Shown: positions 14,927 through 22,964, counted from the stretch's first letter. The stretch: 25,248 nucleotides of DNA from JAFAGX01 sp035623255 (GCA_035623255.1 DASPTU010000019.1:1-25248), one strand, 5' to 3'. The notes: generated by a model not told the origin, from the letters alone. Made by a program: numbers and translations.

Positions 14927-15145
14927 ATGAAGGCAGCCATTCATCCCGCTTACCACGAAGTGCGTGTCATGTGCGCGTGCGGCAACAGCTTCACCACTCG
15001 ATCGACGCATAAGGGCGATATCCACGTAGAAATCTGCTCCAATTGCCATCCATTCTTTACCGGCAAACAAAAGCTGGTGGATACGGCCGGGCGCGTGGAA
15101 CGATTCCGCCGCAAGTACGCCAAAGCCGAAACCGTCAAAAAGTAG
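14927..15145 (+). CDS. rpmE: 50S ribosomal protein L31
   Basis: L31 is a small protein of the large ribosomal subunit that bridges to the small subunit. This 72-residue protein is the zinc-binding (C+) form, with Cys16, Cys18, Cys37 and Cys40, and carries the family segments AIHPAYHEVRVMCACGNSF and CHPFFTGKQKLVDTAGRVERF. A longer in-frame reading upstream exists, but the ATG at 14927 gives the typical MKxxIHP beginning and normal length. AGGGG about 11 bases upstream is the likely ribosome binding site. A small CGCGG-CCGCG inverted repeat lies just downstream without a T run. Confidence 0.96.
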   Translation: MKAAIHPAYHEVRVMCACGNSFTTRSTHKGDIHVEICSNCHPFFTGKQKLVDTAGRVERFRRKYAKAETVKK

Positions 15146-15203
15146 TCCGGTTACAGGACAGCTTGCGCGGATTTTGCCGCGTGTGATGCGGCCAGGTGCG
15201 GAG

Positions 15204-15785
15204 CTATTCGTCTTCTGTCGGACCTAGAGGCTCGCCAACTATGTTGTAGTAAACCTCGCGGGGCTTCTCAGGCTTCTCGGCGATTTTCGGTTTTTCCTCT
15301 GGTTTACTTGTGACAGCAGGGACGGCTGGGACCGGCTTCGGCGGCGCGGGAGAAACTGTCTGTATCGCGGCGACTGGACCGGGGGCCGGCGGTGCTAAAA
15401 CCGGGGTTGGTGGCGCTGGAGTTGCTGTTGGGACAGCGACCGCGGCCATGGCCGCATCTGGGACTGGTTTTGAAGGCGTCGGCGCTTGTGGTCGTTGAGC
15501 GTTTGTCGCGGGACGCAAACTCCTCACTTCTTCGGCTCTCCCGGCCCAAGCTTGCAAAAGCAGAAATACAATACCAGCGAGGCAAAGCTGCAGAATCGAT
15601 GCGAAAAGATCCGGGACATTGACCTGGCCTGGGCCCAGGTATAGCGGCGAGTTGGAATCTCCGCCAAGAACTCTTGCCAGCAAGGGCAACAACAAACTTC
15701 TGGTAAGGGAAACAAGAATTCCCCAAATGCCCTCCGCAAGAATGACCGCAGCCACGGCCAGAGCGATCCACTTTCCCAGTTTCAT
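15204..15785 (-). CDS. Membrane protein with proline/alanine-rich tail
   Basis: I do not recognise this 193-residue protein. Two hydrophobic helices are visible (about 5-28 and 60-80), separated by a short loop. A long tail rich in proline and alanine (about 95-165) follows, then a lysine/glutamate-rich stretch and an acidic end (YYNIVGEPLGPTEDE). Such tails commonly span an envelope layer or act as flexible linkers, but no function can be stated. The ATG has AGG four bases upstream. The tail is compositionally biased but the frame is uninterrupted. Confidence 0.7.
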   Translation of the reverse strand: MKLGKWIALAVAAVILAEGIWGILVSLTRSLLLPLLARVLGGDSNSPLYLGPGQVNVPDLFASILQLCLAGIVFLLLQAWAGRAEEVRSLRPATNAQRPQAPTPSKPVPDAAMAAVAVPTATPAPPTPVLAPPAPGPVAAIQTVSPAPPKPVPAVPAVTSKPEEKPKIAEKPEKPREVYYNIVGEPLGPTEDE

Positions 15786-15826
15786 TACCTATCGAGTTTA
15801 CTATGTACAGGTCAGCGCAGAAACGG

Positions 15827-15855
15827 TTGCAGGAAAGTTGGTCGCCGCCCATAAT
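15827..15855 (+). promoter_or_regulatory. Promoter candidate for the lipoprotein gene
   Basis: TTGCAG, a 17-base spacer and CATAAT (five of six consensus positions, 15850-15855) precede the lipoprotein ATG by about 75 bases. Confidence 0.45.
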
Positions 15856-15930
15856 AGTGCTACTTACCCGAACTGACCCGAGTTCTAAAGCCCTTCCCCA
15901 TTCTGCCGATAAATTCACCAGAGGTGAGAG

Positions 15931-16437
15931 ATGGGTCGAAGTGTGCGTGTTATAGGGCTGATTGTTTTTCTGATCGGTTGCGGTAGCGACACTCCCAAAA
16001 CCCCGGTTGGGTTTGTGAATCAGACGAAGCACTCGGATGCTGATTTGTGGCGAATCTGGTCGGCGGCCCAGAACAGTTTGGCGGCCCAGATTAACCTCAA
16101 TCCACTGCAGGCGGGTAGCACTCCGGAAATGCTACCGGGCGATTCTCGAGCGTTCAGTATCATGCCCCACCAGCTAACCGTTGAGCCAGAAACAGATATT
16201 TCTTCGCGTGCCCTGGCTGCTGCTACTGGGCTTGATCGTGCGAACCCTACCGGCCTAATTGCTTGTCCACAAAATTGCAAGGTGCGTTACACAACGGCTT
16301 ACTCGATCTATGAGCCGGCGCAGGTTACGTATGCTGCTTCGTGGGAATCCTCGGAAAGCAATTTTCGGGAAATTCTCGAATATGAGTTCGAGAACCAGAT
16401 CCTGTTTGCGTTGGGGTACGACGTGACCTGGCGCTGA
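15931..16437 (+). CDS. Predicted lipoprotein, function unknown
   Basis: This 168-residue protein begins with a short positively charged segment, a hydrophobic core and the lipobox LIGC, so Cys17 should be lipidated and the protein held on a membrane facing the periplasm. The mature part has no motif I recognise; it contains two further cysteines close together (IACPQNCKVRY), perhaps a disulfide. A GAGGTGA ribosome binding site lies just before the ATG. It converges on the FmdB-type gene, with three bases between the stops. Confidence 0.8.
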   Translation: MGRSVRVIGLIVFLIGCGSDTPKTPVGFVNQTKHSDADLWRIWSAAQNSLAAQINLNPLQAGSTPEMLPGDSRAFSIMPHQLTVEPETDISSRALAAATGLDRANPTGLIACPQNCKVRYTTAYSIYEPAQVTYAASWESSESNFREILEYEFENQILFALGYDVTWR

Positions 16438-16440
16438 GAG

Positions 16441-16731
16441 CTATTTCTTTTCAGCTTTTTTGTGGGTCTCGGTTTTCGGTTTCTCTTCTTTCTTTGCTCC
16501 TCCCGATTCTGGCTTCGCCGAAGATGAATCACTGCCTGCCGGGCCAGGGGATTTCTTGGCGTAATCAGTCACGTACCAGCCCGAACCCTTGAACTGCACG
16601 GCGGGAGGGGAAAGCAACTGCTCTACTGGACCGCCGCATTTCGGACACTTCTTGACGTGAGGATCGGAGAATTTCTGGATTCGCTCAAAGCGGTGATTAC
16701 ACTTCTCGCACTGATATTCGTAGAGTGGCAT
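16441..16731 (-). CDS. FmdB-family zinc-ribbon protein
   Basis: This 96-residue protein has the FmdB/CxxC_CXXC_SSSS zinc ribbon at its N terminus: MPLYEYQCEKCNHRFE, with Cys8, Cys11, Cys29 and Cys32, followed by the typical LLSPPAVQFKGSGWYVTDY segment. The tail from about residue 60 is a low-complexity lysine/glutamate/serine stretch common in the family. The role is unclear; the name comes from a putative regulator of formamidase. It is divergent from rsmI, and a promoter candidate lies at 16759-16788. Confidence 0.9.
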   Translation of the reverse strand: MPLYEYQCEKCNHRFERIQKFSDPHVKKCPKCGGPVEQLLSPPAVQFKGSGWYVTDYAKKSPGPAGSDSSSAKPESGGAKKEEKPKTETHKKAEKK

Positions 16732-16758
16732 GGACCCCGAAACAAATTCCTGTGCTTG

Positions 16759-16788
16759 ATTCTAGGGACTGTCGCTTGTACCCGTCAA
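16759..16788 (-). promoter_or_regulatory. Promoter candidate for the FmdB-type gene
   Basis: On the minus strand TTGACG (16783-16788), 18 bases and TAGAAT (16759-16764) lie about 27 bases before the ATG. Confidence 0.5.
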
Positions 16789-16835
16789 TTTACGACACAG
16801 ATGCAACCATAGCCGCGGTGGTAGACTCGCTTTGC

Positions 16836-17729
16836 ATGGCCGATGTGAATCATAAGCCGAGCCAGGATGCCGAGCTAGAGCTTAGCCTGGAGCCCGGTCT
16901 GTATCTGGTCGGAACACCAATTGGGAACCTCGAGGACATTACTCTCCGGGCTTTGCGCGTGCTGCGTTCCGCCGATTTGGTTGCTTGCGAGGACACGCGC
17001 CAGACTCAAAAACTTCTCACACATTACGGCATTGCCACCCGTACCACGAGCTATCACGAACATAATGAAATGACGCGAGCTCCTGAGCTGGTGGTTGAGC
17101 TTGAACAAGGAGCGCGGATCGCGCTAGTGACCGATGCCGGCATGCCAGGCATCTCCGATCCGGGTTTTCGGCTGATTACGCTGGCTATTCGGCATCATGT
17201 ACCCGTGGTTCCGGTTCCGGGAGCGTCTGCGTTTTTGGCCGCTTTGGTTGCGAGCGGATTACCCACCGACTCTTTCCGCTTCAGCGGATTTCTGCCCCCG
17301 AAACGCGGGGCCCGGCGCAAATTCCTGGAAACTATTCGAGATTCTCCGCGGACACAGGTTTTCTATGAGGCGCCTCATCGTCTGAAAGACACGATCGAGG
17401 ATGTTGTCGAAGTACTCGGCCCCGACCGACACGTCGTGATCGCGCGTGAAGTCACAAAACGCCACGAGGAATTTCTTCGTGGACGCGCCGATCAGGCGCA
17501 CGAGGCTTTAAAGACGCAGGGGGGCGTTAAGGGCGAGATCACGCTGCTTATAGGGAAGGCAGAGGCACCGGACAAGAAACCCGCGAGCTCGTCTGGCGGT
17601 ATTCGTGAGCAAATGAGCCGCCTCATGACCGAACAGAAGCTCGATGAAAAGACTGCGCTCAAGAAATTGGCAAAACAGATGGGAGTTTCGAAAAGTGAAG
17701 CATATAGGGAGCTGCAGAGAAGTAAATAG
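16836..17729 (+). CDS. rsmI: 16S rRNA (cytidine-1402-2'-O) methyltransferase RsmI
   Basis: RsmI uses S-adenosylmethionine to methylate the ribose of C1402 in 16S rRNA, which tunes decoding. The 297-residue protein has the tetrapyrrole-methylase fold with GTPIGNLEDITLRAL (26-40), ACEDTRQTQKLL (50-61), TDAGMPGISDPG (about 96-107) and PVPGASAFLAAL. The C-terminal helical domain ends KKLAKQMGVSKSEAYRELQ, typical of RsmI. An in-frame extension to 16725 exists but would overlap the divergent gene; ATG 16836 gives the normal length, though its Shine-Dalgarno is weak. It converges with the YqeY-type gene. Confidence 0.95.
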   Translation: MADVNHKPSQDAELELSLEPGLYLVGTPIGNLEDITLRALRVLRSADLVACEDTRQTQKLLTHYGIATRTTSYHEHNEMTRAPELVVELEQGARIALVTDAGMPGISDPGFRLITLAIRHHVPVVPVPGASAFLAALVASGLPTDSFRFSGFLPPKRGARRKFLETIRDSPRTQVFYEAPHRLKDTIEDVVEVLGPDRHVVIAREVTKRHEEFLRGRADQAHEALKTQGGVKGEITLLIGKAEAPDKKPASSSGGIREQMSRLMTEQKLDEKTALKKLAKQMGVSKSEAYRELQRSK

Positions 17730-17751
17730 AGCTGCGGGGCATGTTTAGAGG

Positions 17752-18210
17752 TCATTTGGGAGTGAGTTCGCGCTTCACCGCCTCGCTGACTTGTTTGCCG
17801 TCGACGCGAATCCCGGCGGTCGAAAAACGGGACATTACATTTTTCATCACGGATCCCATGTCTTTCATGGTGGGCGCATTCATCTCGCCGATGACGGCCC
17901 GGACGCCGGCTACGATTTGCTCCTCACTGGCTGCCTTAGGCAGATAAGTCTCAATCAGCGAGATTTCAGCCGCTTCTTTATCGGCCATGTCCTTTCGACC
18001 ACCTTTAAGAAACTGCTCGACCGACTCCTTGCGCTGCTTGATTAGCGTGCTGAGCACTTGTTGGGACTCTTTATCATCGAGCGGCGCCATTTTTTCGATC
18101 TCGCGGTTCTTAAGTGCAGTTTTTACCATACGCAAGGTAGAGAGCCGGTGCTCATCCCGCGCCTTCATGGCGGCGGTAATGTCGTTTTGAATCTGATCGA
18201 TCATGCTCAT
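17752..18210 (-). CDS. GatB/YqeY-domain protein
   Basis: This 152-residue protein is YqeY-like, related to the C-terminal tRNA-binding domain of GatB, and may take part in tRNA-dependent amidation or tRNA quality control. The family pattern is clear: an N-terminal helix (IQNDITAAMKARDEHRLSTLRMV), the middle TLIKQRKESVEQFLKGGR and LIETYLPKAASEEQI, and the C-terminal MGSVMKNVMSRFSTAGIRVDGKQVSEAVKREL. Length is normal. Two close ATGs (18210, 18204) could both serve; no strong Shine-Dalgarno is visible. The permease gene at 18251 lies 40 bases upstream on the same strand, so cotranscription is possible. Confidence 0.92.
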   Translation of the reverse strand: MSMIDQIQNDITAAMKARDEHRLSTLRMVKTALKNREIEKMAPLDDKESQQVLSTLIKQRKESVEQFLKGGRKDMADKEAAEISLIETYLPKAASEEQIVAGVRAVIGEMNAPTMKDMGSVMKNVMSRFSTAGIRVDGKQVSEAVKRELTPK

Positions 18211-18250
18211 GTGAGGATTATAGTCTTGGAATGCGACGCAGACGTGGCTG

Positions 18251-19507
18251 CTATTCGTATCGCAATGCTTCGACCGGGTCGAGCCGCGACGCGCGTAGGG
18301 CTGGAATCAAGCCGCTGATGACTCCAACCAGCAGCAAGACCAATGTAGAGAGAGTTACGGTCAAGAGAGAGATCTGGAGATGAATGTCGGCCTTGCCCGA
18401 TTCGTCCTCGAATAGCGGCCCCATGAGCGGCAAAGTACCCACGGCTGCCGCGATAGCATAAGAAAGCAGAACGCCGATGGCGCCGCCCAGCAGCATGATC
18501 AGCAGCGTTTCGGCGAGAAATTGAAACTTGATGTGACGCTTTCGCGCTCCAAGCGCACGTCGCAAGCCGATCTCGCGGATGCGCTCGTCGACCGACACCA
18601 GCATGATATTCATAACGCCCACGCCACCGATGCCTAGTGTCAGAGTCCCGATAAACGTGAGCAATACTTGAAGTCCGATGGTTATGGCATTGATGATCGG
18701 CCGAAACTCATCACGGCCAAACATCTGAATGGCTTTCTTGTCGGTAGGTGAGAACTGCTGTCGTGTGGCGACCGCTGCCAACACCTGCGCCATCGCCTGT
18801 TTCTCAAACTGCGGGGCAATCGGCTCGAAAACCATGACGGCGGCATAACGCGTGTCCCACAAATCTCCCGCCGCAGTGTAAGGGATCCATGACGATTCAT
18901 CGTCACTGCTGAAGTAATTGCTGAGCTGGATCTTACGGGTCATCACGCCGATCACGGTAAAGCGCACGCCGGCAACGAGAACGGTCTCGCCCACTGCCGG
19001 ACGACCACTGAACAGCTGCTCACGAAGGCGTCCCCCGAGAAAGATCACACGCCTGCGCTCAAGGAAATCGCTGGCATTGATCCAGCGCCCTTCTGAGGGC
19101 ACTTCGTTTCGCATCTCTCCGTAGGCGGGACAAACTCCACGTACGGGAGCAGTCCCGACCATACGATCGCCATACGCGATGCCTGGCCTTCTTACGGTCT
19201 CCAGGCAAGCGTGCTTCACCAGTGGCACAGTCTCTTTCACCATTTCGAGATCGGCTTGCTCGAAGACAACTTTCTTGCCAGCTCGTTGACCACCGGGCTG
19301 CTCACTGGTCTGTTGCGGCCAGCAAATCACGACGCTTTTTCCGAATGCATCGAAGCTATTCGCCAGAATCTGGCGGAAACTGCTGCCGTAGGCAATCAGC
19401 AAAGTCACGGTCGCGATTCCCCAAACGATGCCCAGCATGGTCATGAGGCTGCGAGTGGTGTTGCGTTTCAACGCTATCCACGCTTCGCGAATGATCTCGG
19501 TGAGCAT
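18251..19507 (-). CDS. MacB/FtsX-type ABC transporter permease (second of pair)
   Basis: This 418-residue inner-membrane protein is a permease of the MacB/LolC type, which couples a cytoplasmic ATPase to extrusion of peptides, lipids or macrolides. It has an N-terminal helix (about 20-42), a large periplasmic MacB_PCD domain (about 45-270) and three C-terminal helices (about 282-310, 333-357, 380-402). The family motifs GGVGVMNIMLVSVDERIREIGLRRALGA and the end LDPVEALRYE are present. It lies 32 bases downstream of the related permease at 19540. No ATPase or membrane-fusion gene is adjacent, so partners must be encoded elsewhere. Confidence 0.93.
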   Translation of the reverse strand: MLTEIIREAWIALKRNTTRSLMTMLGIVWGIATVTLLIAYGSSFRQILANSFDAFGKSVVICWPQQTSEQPGGQRAGKKVVFEQADLEMVKETVPLVKHACLETVRRPGIAYGDRMVGTAPVRGVCPAYGEMRNEVPSEGRWINASDFLERRRVIFLGGRLREQLFSGRPAVGETVLVAGVRFTVIGVMTRKIQLSNYFSSDDESSWIPYTAAGDLWDTRYAAVMVFEPIAPQFEKQAMAQVLAAVATRQQFSPTDKKAIQMFGRDEFRPIINAITIGLQVLLTFIGTLTLGIGGVGVMNIMLVSVDERIREIGLRRALGARKRHIKFQFLAETLLIMLLGGAIGVLLSYAIAAAVGTLPLMGPLFEDESGKADIHLQISLLTVTLSTLVLLLVGVISGLIPALRASRLDPVEALRYE

Positions 19508-19539
19508 AGTGTGTTTACGGCAAAAAGGGCTACAAAGTC

Positions 19540-20808
19540 CTACCCTCCAGCCTCAAATCGAAGCGCCTCAATTGGATCTACCGATGCCGCCCTGCGAGCG
19601 GGATAGAGTGCAGCCAGTACCGCAGAACTTCCCAATAGCCCACAGGCGACAACTCCAGAAGTCCATGTCGGCAACAGGCCCGCAAAGAAATCTGGCATTG
19701 GTAGTTGATCCACCAGAAAGCAGAGGCCGTATGCCAGTCCCAAACCGATGCCGCCGCTAAGAAATGCGATCAGGAGCGCCTCAAAGAAAAACTGCTTCAG
19801 GATGGTTCGGGCGGGCGCGCCGAGAGCTTTGCGCACGCCAATCTCACGCGTACGCTCCCGCACTGCTACCATCATGACGTTCATCACACCCAAACCGCCG
19901 AGGAGCAGCGTCACGATACCCACGGCGCCCAGGAAGTACTTCATGCCATCGGTCATGGTGCGGAACGCCTGTGCCTCTTGAACCGTGTCCCAGATGGGGC
20001 AGGCTTCTTTGTCGTTGGGATCGAAGTGGTGCATGCGTCCCAAGACGGCGCGAATTTCTTCTTTGCAGGCAGTGTGCTGCTCGACCGACTTCGGTGTGAC
20101 CAGGAGCTGATCGAAAGTGATTGGAGTGCCGGGCGGTTTATCGGGAAAATCGCGGCGCATCGCCGCGAATGGGACAAATATCTTGTTCACGTCCCAGCCG
20201 TCATAACTCGAATCTTGTTTCTTGGTCGCCATAACTCCAATCACGATGTAAGGAAAGTCATTGAGGTACAAGTTTTCGCCGACGGGATTTCTGCCGGGGA
20301 ACAGCTGTTTCGCAGCATCGCTGCCCAGGAAGGCGACCCTGCGTCCGTCGCGCTGATCGTCCCAGTCGTAAAACCTGCCCTGCGCCACATCGAGGCTGCG
20401 AATCTCCCCGAATGGCGGCAGAGAACCAGTCACGGTAAATGCTGCATTGTTGTAATTGCTGTGAATTTGAACGGTGTCTTGCTCCAGCTCCGGGATGGCA
20501 TATTGGCAATCCGGCGTCTCGGACTGCACGACCGGGATGTCCGGATCCTCCCAGTGAACGAGCCGTCCGGCGCGCGTTCCACCCGCCTGGAGGCTGGTGC
20601 GGCCATGGAAAACAATCATTACGTCCTTGCCGAGGGTCGCCGCCACTTTGGCTTGACCCACGCGAAGGCCTTCGCCTGCCCCAACCATCAAAACGATGGA
20701 GACGATTCCCCAAGCGATGCCGAACATAGTCAGAAACGTGCGTAGTTTGTGAGCCCACAGGGTTCTAAGCACATCGCTGATGAGGTCCCGGAGAATCATC
20801 CGCTTCAT
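19540..20808 (-). CDS. MacB/FtsX-type ABC transporter permease (first of pair)
   Basis: This 422-residue permease has the same architecture as its downstream neighbour: an N-terminal helix (about 25-45), a periplasmic MacB_PCD domain and three C-terminal helices, with GGLGVMNVMMVAVRERTREIGVRKALGA and DPIEALRFE. The two are clearly homologous but well diverged, so they look like an old duplication that may form a heterodimer. The first visible residues MKRMILRDLISDVLRTLWAHKLRTFLTMFGIAWG fit a normal start. Upstream lies a 0.8-kb non-coding region with a promoter candidate at 21336-21363. Confidence 0.93.
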   Translation of the reverse strand: MKRMILRDLISDVLRTLWAHKLRTFLTMFGIAWGIVSIVLMVGAGEGLRVGQAKVAATLGKDVMIVFHGRTSLQAGGTRAGRLVHWEDPDIPVVQSETPDCQYAIPELEQDTVQIHSNYNNAAFTVTGSLPPFGEIRSLDVAQGRFYDWDDQRDGRRVAFLGSDAAKQLFPGRNPVGENLYLNDFPYIVIGVMATKKQDSSYDGWDVNKIFVPFAAMRRDFPDKPPGTPITFDQLLVTPKSVEQHTACKEEIRAVLGRMHHFDPNDKEACPIWDTVQEAQAFRTMTDGMKYFLGAVGIVTLLLGGLGVMNVMMVAVRERTREIGVRKALGAPARTILKQFFFEALLIAFLSGGIGLGLAYGLCFLVDQLPMPDFFAGLLPTWTSGVVACGLLGSSAVLAALYPARRAASVDPIEALRFEAGG

Positions 20809-21055
20809 TGGACGGCCCGATGGGGCTTCTGTGAGCCGAGTAAACGCCGCCCCTAGCCAGATGTACGGAATCGAGGGTGGTCTGGTTCCCTGGGTAGCAA
20901 CTGGGGAAGGCCAGTCGTTAGTAAGAAGAGGGACTGTCGATTGCGAGCTGAAAATTGACCAGGCGGCCGATGTTTCTGCCGGACTGGCTTGTGGTTATCA
21001 CAAGAAATAAGAGCCCCGAGGTGGTGTTGAGCCTATTCGTCTCGGCCAGTAGCTC

Positions 21056-21155
21056 GCTTTAGACCCTTGCCGACCTGCTGTTGCCACTCACCTTGCGGGT
21101 CGTGACGGTTGCGATCTTTGCTCGGGCTCCGGGCTTACCGCCAACCGGATAAACC
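21056..21155 (-). repeat. Diverged repeat, copy A
   Basis: This copy starts GCTTTAGACCC and ends CCAACCGGATAAACC on the plus strand. It aligns, with small gaps, to copy B at 21223-21310, sharing the ends AGACCC and CCAACCGG plus several inner blocks. On the minus strand both copies can be read as short similar peptides ending in a stop (VTTRKVSGNSRSARV here), which may be chance or a decayed gene end. Confidence 0.5.
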
Positions 21156-21222
21156 AGTTCAACGCCTCGGGACTCTATCCTGCCTTTGACATTGTGTTCC
21201 TGTTCGCCTCAACCAGCGCTTA

Positions 21223-21310
21223 GCTATAGACCCTCACTAGCCCTCCTTGCCATCTTGCGATGTAAGGTGACTTCGCTCGAGTCCCGGACGCTGCACCAAC
21301 CGGGAAAACC
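21223..21310 (-). repeat. Diverged repeat, copy B
   Basis: This copy starts GCTATAGACCC and ends CCAACCGGGAAAACC on the plus strand. It is the partner of copy A and begins about 165 bases after it. The minus-strand reading VTLHRKMARRASEGL followed by a stop aligns with that of copy A. Confidence 0.5.
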
Positions 21311-21335
21311 TAGAACGTGTCAAAGAACGAGTGTG

Positions 21336-21363
21336 TTTTTACACCCTCTATTTTTAGAGTCAA
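21336..21363 (-). promoter_or_regulatory. Promoter candidate with palindromic spacer
   Basis: On the minus strand TTGACT (21358-21363), 16 bases and TAAAAA (21336-21341) point towards the permease operon about 530 bases away. The spacer contains the inverted repeat CTCTA-TTTT-TAGAG and the -10 overlaps GTGT-TTTT-ACAC, so a regulator could bind here. Confidence 0.35.
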
Positions 21364-21581
21364 TAAAAAAACGGAACGCGCATGTACTTAAAACGCAGCG
21401 CAGTGCAGCCACTCCACAAGGGCGTGACCAGAATTGGTGCAGCAGGTGCGCGCGATGTTCGACGCTACAGAAATCTGGGCGTGATGCGGGCTGAATCAGA
21501 GCAATGTCAGGGAAGGGACAGTTGATGCAGCATTGTGGAAAATGCATTTCCAGCCACATGAGATCGCATTTTCGAGACAAT

Positions 21582-21606
21582 AAGAAACCGCCGTCAGCGG
21601 CGGTTC
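21582..21606 (-). terminator. Rho-independent terminator after recA
   Basis: A perfect 8-base-pair stem (AACCGCCG 21586-21593 with CGGCGGTT 21598-21605, loop TCAG) is followed on the minus strand by TTCTTATTG. It lies 21 bases beyond the recA stop. The T run is short but the stem is strong. Confidence 0.75.
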
Positions 21607-21626
21607 TTGAAAAAAAGGAACAGAGA

Positions 21627-22733
21627 TTATCTTCTCGTGGCCGCCACTTTGGCCGGCTCAGGAGTGGCCGTCGGCATAGTTGTGACTCGGGCGCCGGTTG
21701 TCGCGGTTTGGGCGGAAGAAGCGGCGGCTTGCGCGCTGGTAGGCGCTAATCCCAGTTGCTTGCGAACCTCGGCTTCCAGCTTGTTCAGTATGTCCTTGTT
21801 TTCCCTGAGGAACTGGCGGGCATTCTCGCGTCCCTGCCCGATGCGCTCGCCTTTATAACTGAACCAGGAACCGGACTTCTCCACGATATTGTGGTTCGCG
21901 GCGAGATCGAGCAAATCCCCTTCGCGCGAAATGCCTTCCCCGTACAGGATATCAAACTCGGCTTCACGAAATGGTGCGGCAACTTTGTTCTTTACTACCT
22001 TAACTTTGGTTCGTGAGCCGGTCACCTGATCGCCCTCTTTGATCGCAGCGATGCGGCGAATGTCGATGCGCACCGAAGCATAAAACTTCAGAGCACGGCC
22101 GCCGGTCGTGGTCTCCGGATTGCCAAACATCACGCCAATTTTTTCGCGAATCTGGTTGATGAAAATCATGCAGGTGCGCGATTTGGAAACAATTCCCGTC
22201 AGCTTGCGCAAAGCCTGCGACATCAGGCGTGCTTGCAAGCCCATGTGGCTGTCGCCCATCTCGCCATCCAGTTCGGCTTTGGGGACGAGGGCGGCGACTG
22301 AGTCCACGACCAGCACATCAATTGCGTTCGACCGGACGAGAGTTTCGGCAATCTCCAGCGCCTGCTCGCCGTAGTCGGGCTGAGAGACGAGCAGATTATC
22401 CACATCGACGCCAAGTTTTTTGGCGTAGCCGGGATCGAGGGCGTGCTCGGCGTCGACGAACGCTGCCATGCCTCCCATTTTTTGCGCTTCGGCAATGACC
22501 TGAAGAGCAATCGTGGTTTTTCCGGAAGATTCCGGGCCGAAAATTTCTACGACGCGGCCACGTGGAAAGCCTCCAACGCCGAGCGCTGCGTCGAACGAGA
22601 TTGCGCCGGTGGGAATGACCGAGATCGGCACAATGGCTTCTTTCGATCCCAAGCGCATGATCGAGCCTTTGCCAAACTGTTTTTCGATCTGCGAAAAGGC
22701 CAGATCAATTGCTTTGCTGCGTTCATCAGCCAT
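21627..22733 (-). CDS. recA: Recombinase RecA
   Basis: RecA forms filaments on single-stranded DNA, drives strand exchange and activates LexA cleavage. The 368-residue protein has the N-terminal oligomerisation helix (DERSKAIDLAFSQIEKQFG), Walker A GPESSGKT at 66-73, the Walker B region VLVVDSVAALVPKAE, and the loop regions with RLMSQALRKLTG and GNPETTTGGRALKFY. The last 35 or so residues are rich in alanine and threonine and end in KVAATRR instead of the acidic tail seen in E. coli RecA. An in-frame extension to 22895 exists, but ATG 22733 has AGGAG eight bases upstream and gives the standard beginning. It has its own promoter and terminator, so it is probably monocistronic. Confidence 0.98.
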   Translation of the reverse strand: MADERSKAIDLAFSQIEKQFGKGSIMRLGSKEAIVPISVIPTGAISFDAALGVGGFPRGRVVEIFGPESSGKTTIALQVIAEAQKMGGMAAFVDAEHALDPGYAKKLGVDVDNLLVSQPDYGEQALEIAETLVRSNAIDVLVVDSVAALVPKAELDGEMGDSHMGLQARLMSQALRKLTGIVSKSRTCMIFINQIREKIGVMFGNPETTTGGRALKFYASVRIDIRRIAAIKEGDQVTGSRTKVKVVKNKVAAPFREAEFDILYGEGISREGDLLDLAANHNIVEKSGSWFSYKGERIGQGRENARQFLRENKDILNKLEAEVRKQLGLAPTSAQAAASSAQTATTGARVTTMPTATPEPAKVAATRR

Positions 22734-22773
22734 CGCGGGAGCTCCTGGGAGAACTTGAGGATGACAACGCCTC

Positions 22774-22779
22774 ATTATA
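22774..22779 (-). promoter_or_regulatory. recA promoter -10 box
   Basis: On the minus strand a perfect TATAAT lies about 40 bases before the recA ATG. The best -35 at 17 bases is TTTCTT, which is weak, so an activator or an LexA-type control is possible but not visible. Confidence 0.55.
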
Positions 22780-22865
22780 GCTTTGCTTGGAAGCGAAAGA
22801 AAGGCGAATCTACTTGCGATTGCCTGTGGAAAGTTCACTAATGGGATTACCGGGAGGGAAGAATA

Positions 22866-22920
22866 CCTTTCGCCTTTTTTGGCGAAGGGTGGCATCGGGT
22901 CAGCGTGGGCAGAACGGTGG
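22866..22920. repeat. Hairpin-bearing intergenic repeat, copy 1
   Basis: CCTTTCGCC, a T-rich loop and GGCGAAGGG form an inverted repeat, followed by GGTGGC and the block AGCGTGGGCAGAAC. The same order recurs in copy 2. Confidence 0.7.
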
Positions 22921-22964
22921 CTGGCCCATCCTTTCCGATCAAGTCTCTGTTAGGGCTTGCCCCA

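Larger units (their letters stand above)
20809..21581. other. Long non-coding region between the permease operon and recA
   Basis: Open frames here are short, overlap each other and lack ribosome binding sites or recognisable domains, so I call no gene. The region holds a CTTGTG-GTTAT-CACAAG hairpin (20989-21005), two diverged copies of a repeat of about 90-100 bases, and a minus-strand promoter candidate. A long 5' leader for the permease operon is one possible reading. Confidence 0.55.

Noticed and set aside
15392..15622. Glycine/alanine-rich plus-strand frames around 15310-15622
   Set aside because: They mirror the proline/alanine-rich tail of the minus-strand membrane protein.
19705..20745. 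Long plus-strand open frame of 346 codons
   Set aside because: It is antisense to a clear MacB-type permease and has no recognisable domain; GC-rich codon use explains the open frame.
21186..21580. Overlapping small frames on both strands (102 and 86 codons)
   Set aside because: They overlap each other, lack ribosome binding sites and span the repeat and promoter-like region.
22734..22895. N-terminal extension of recA
   Set aside because: It would cover the TATAAT promoter and adds residues unlike any RecA; ATG 22733 has AGGAG upstream.
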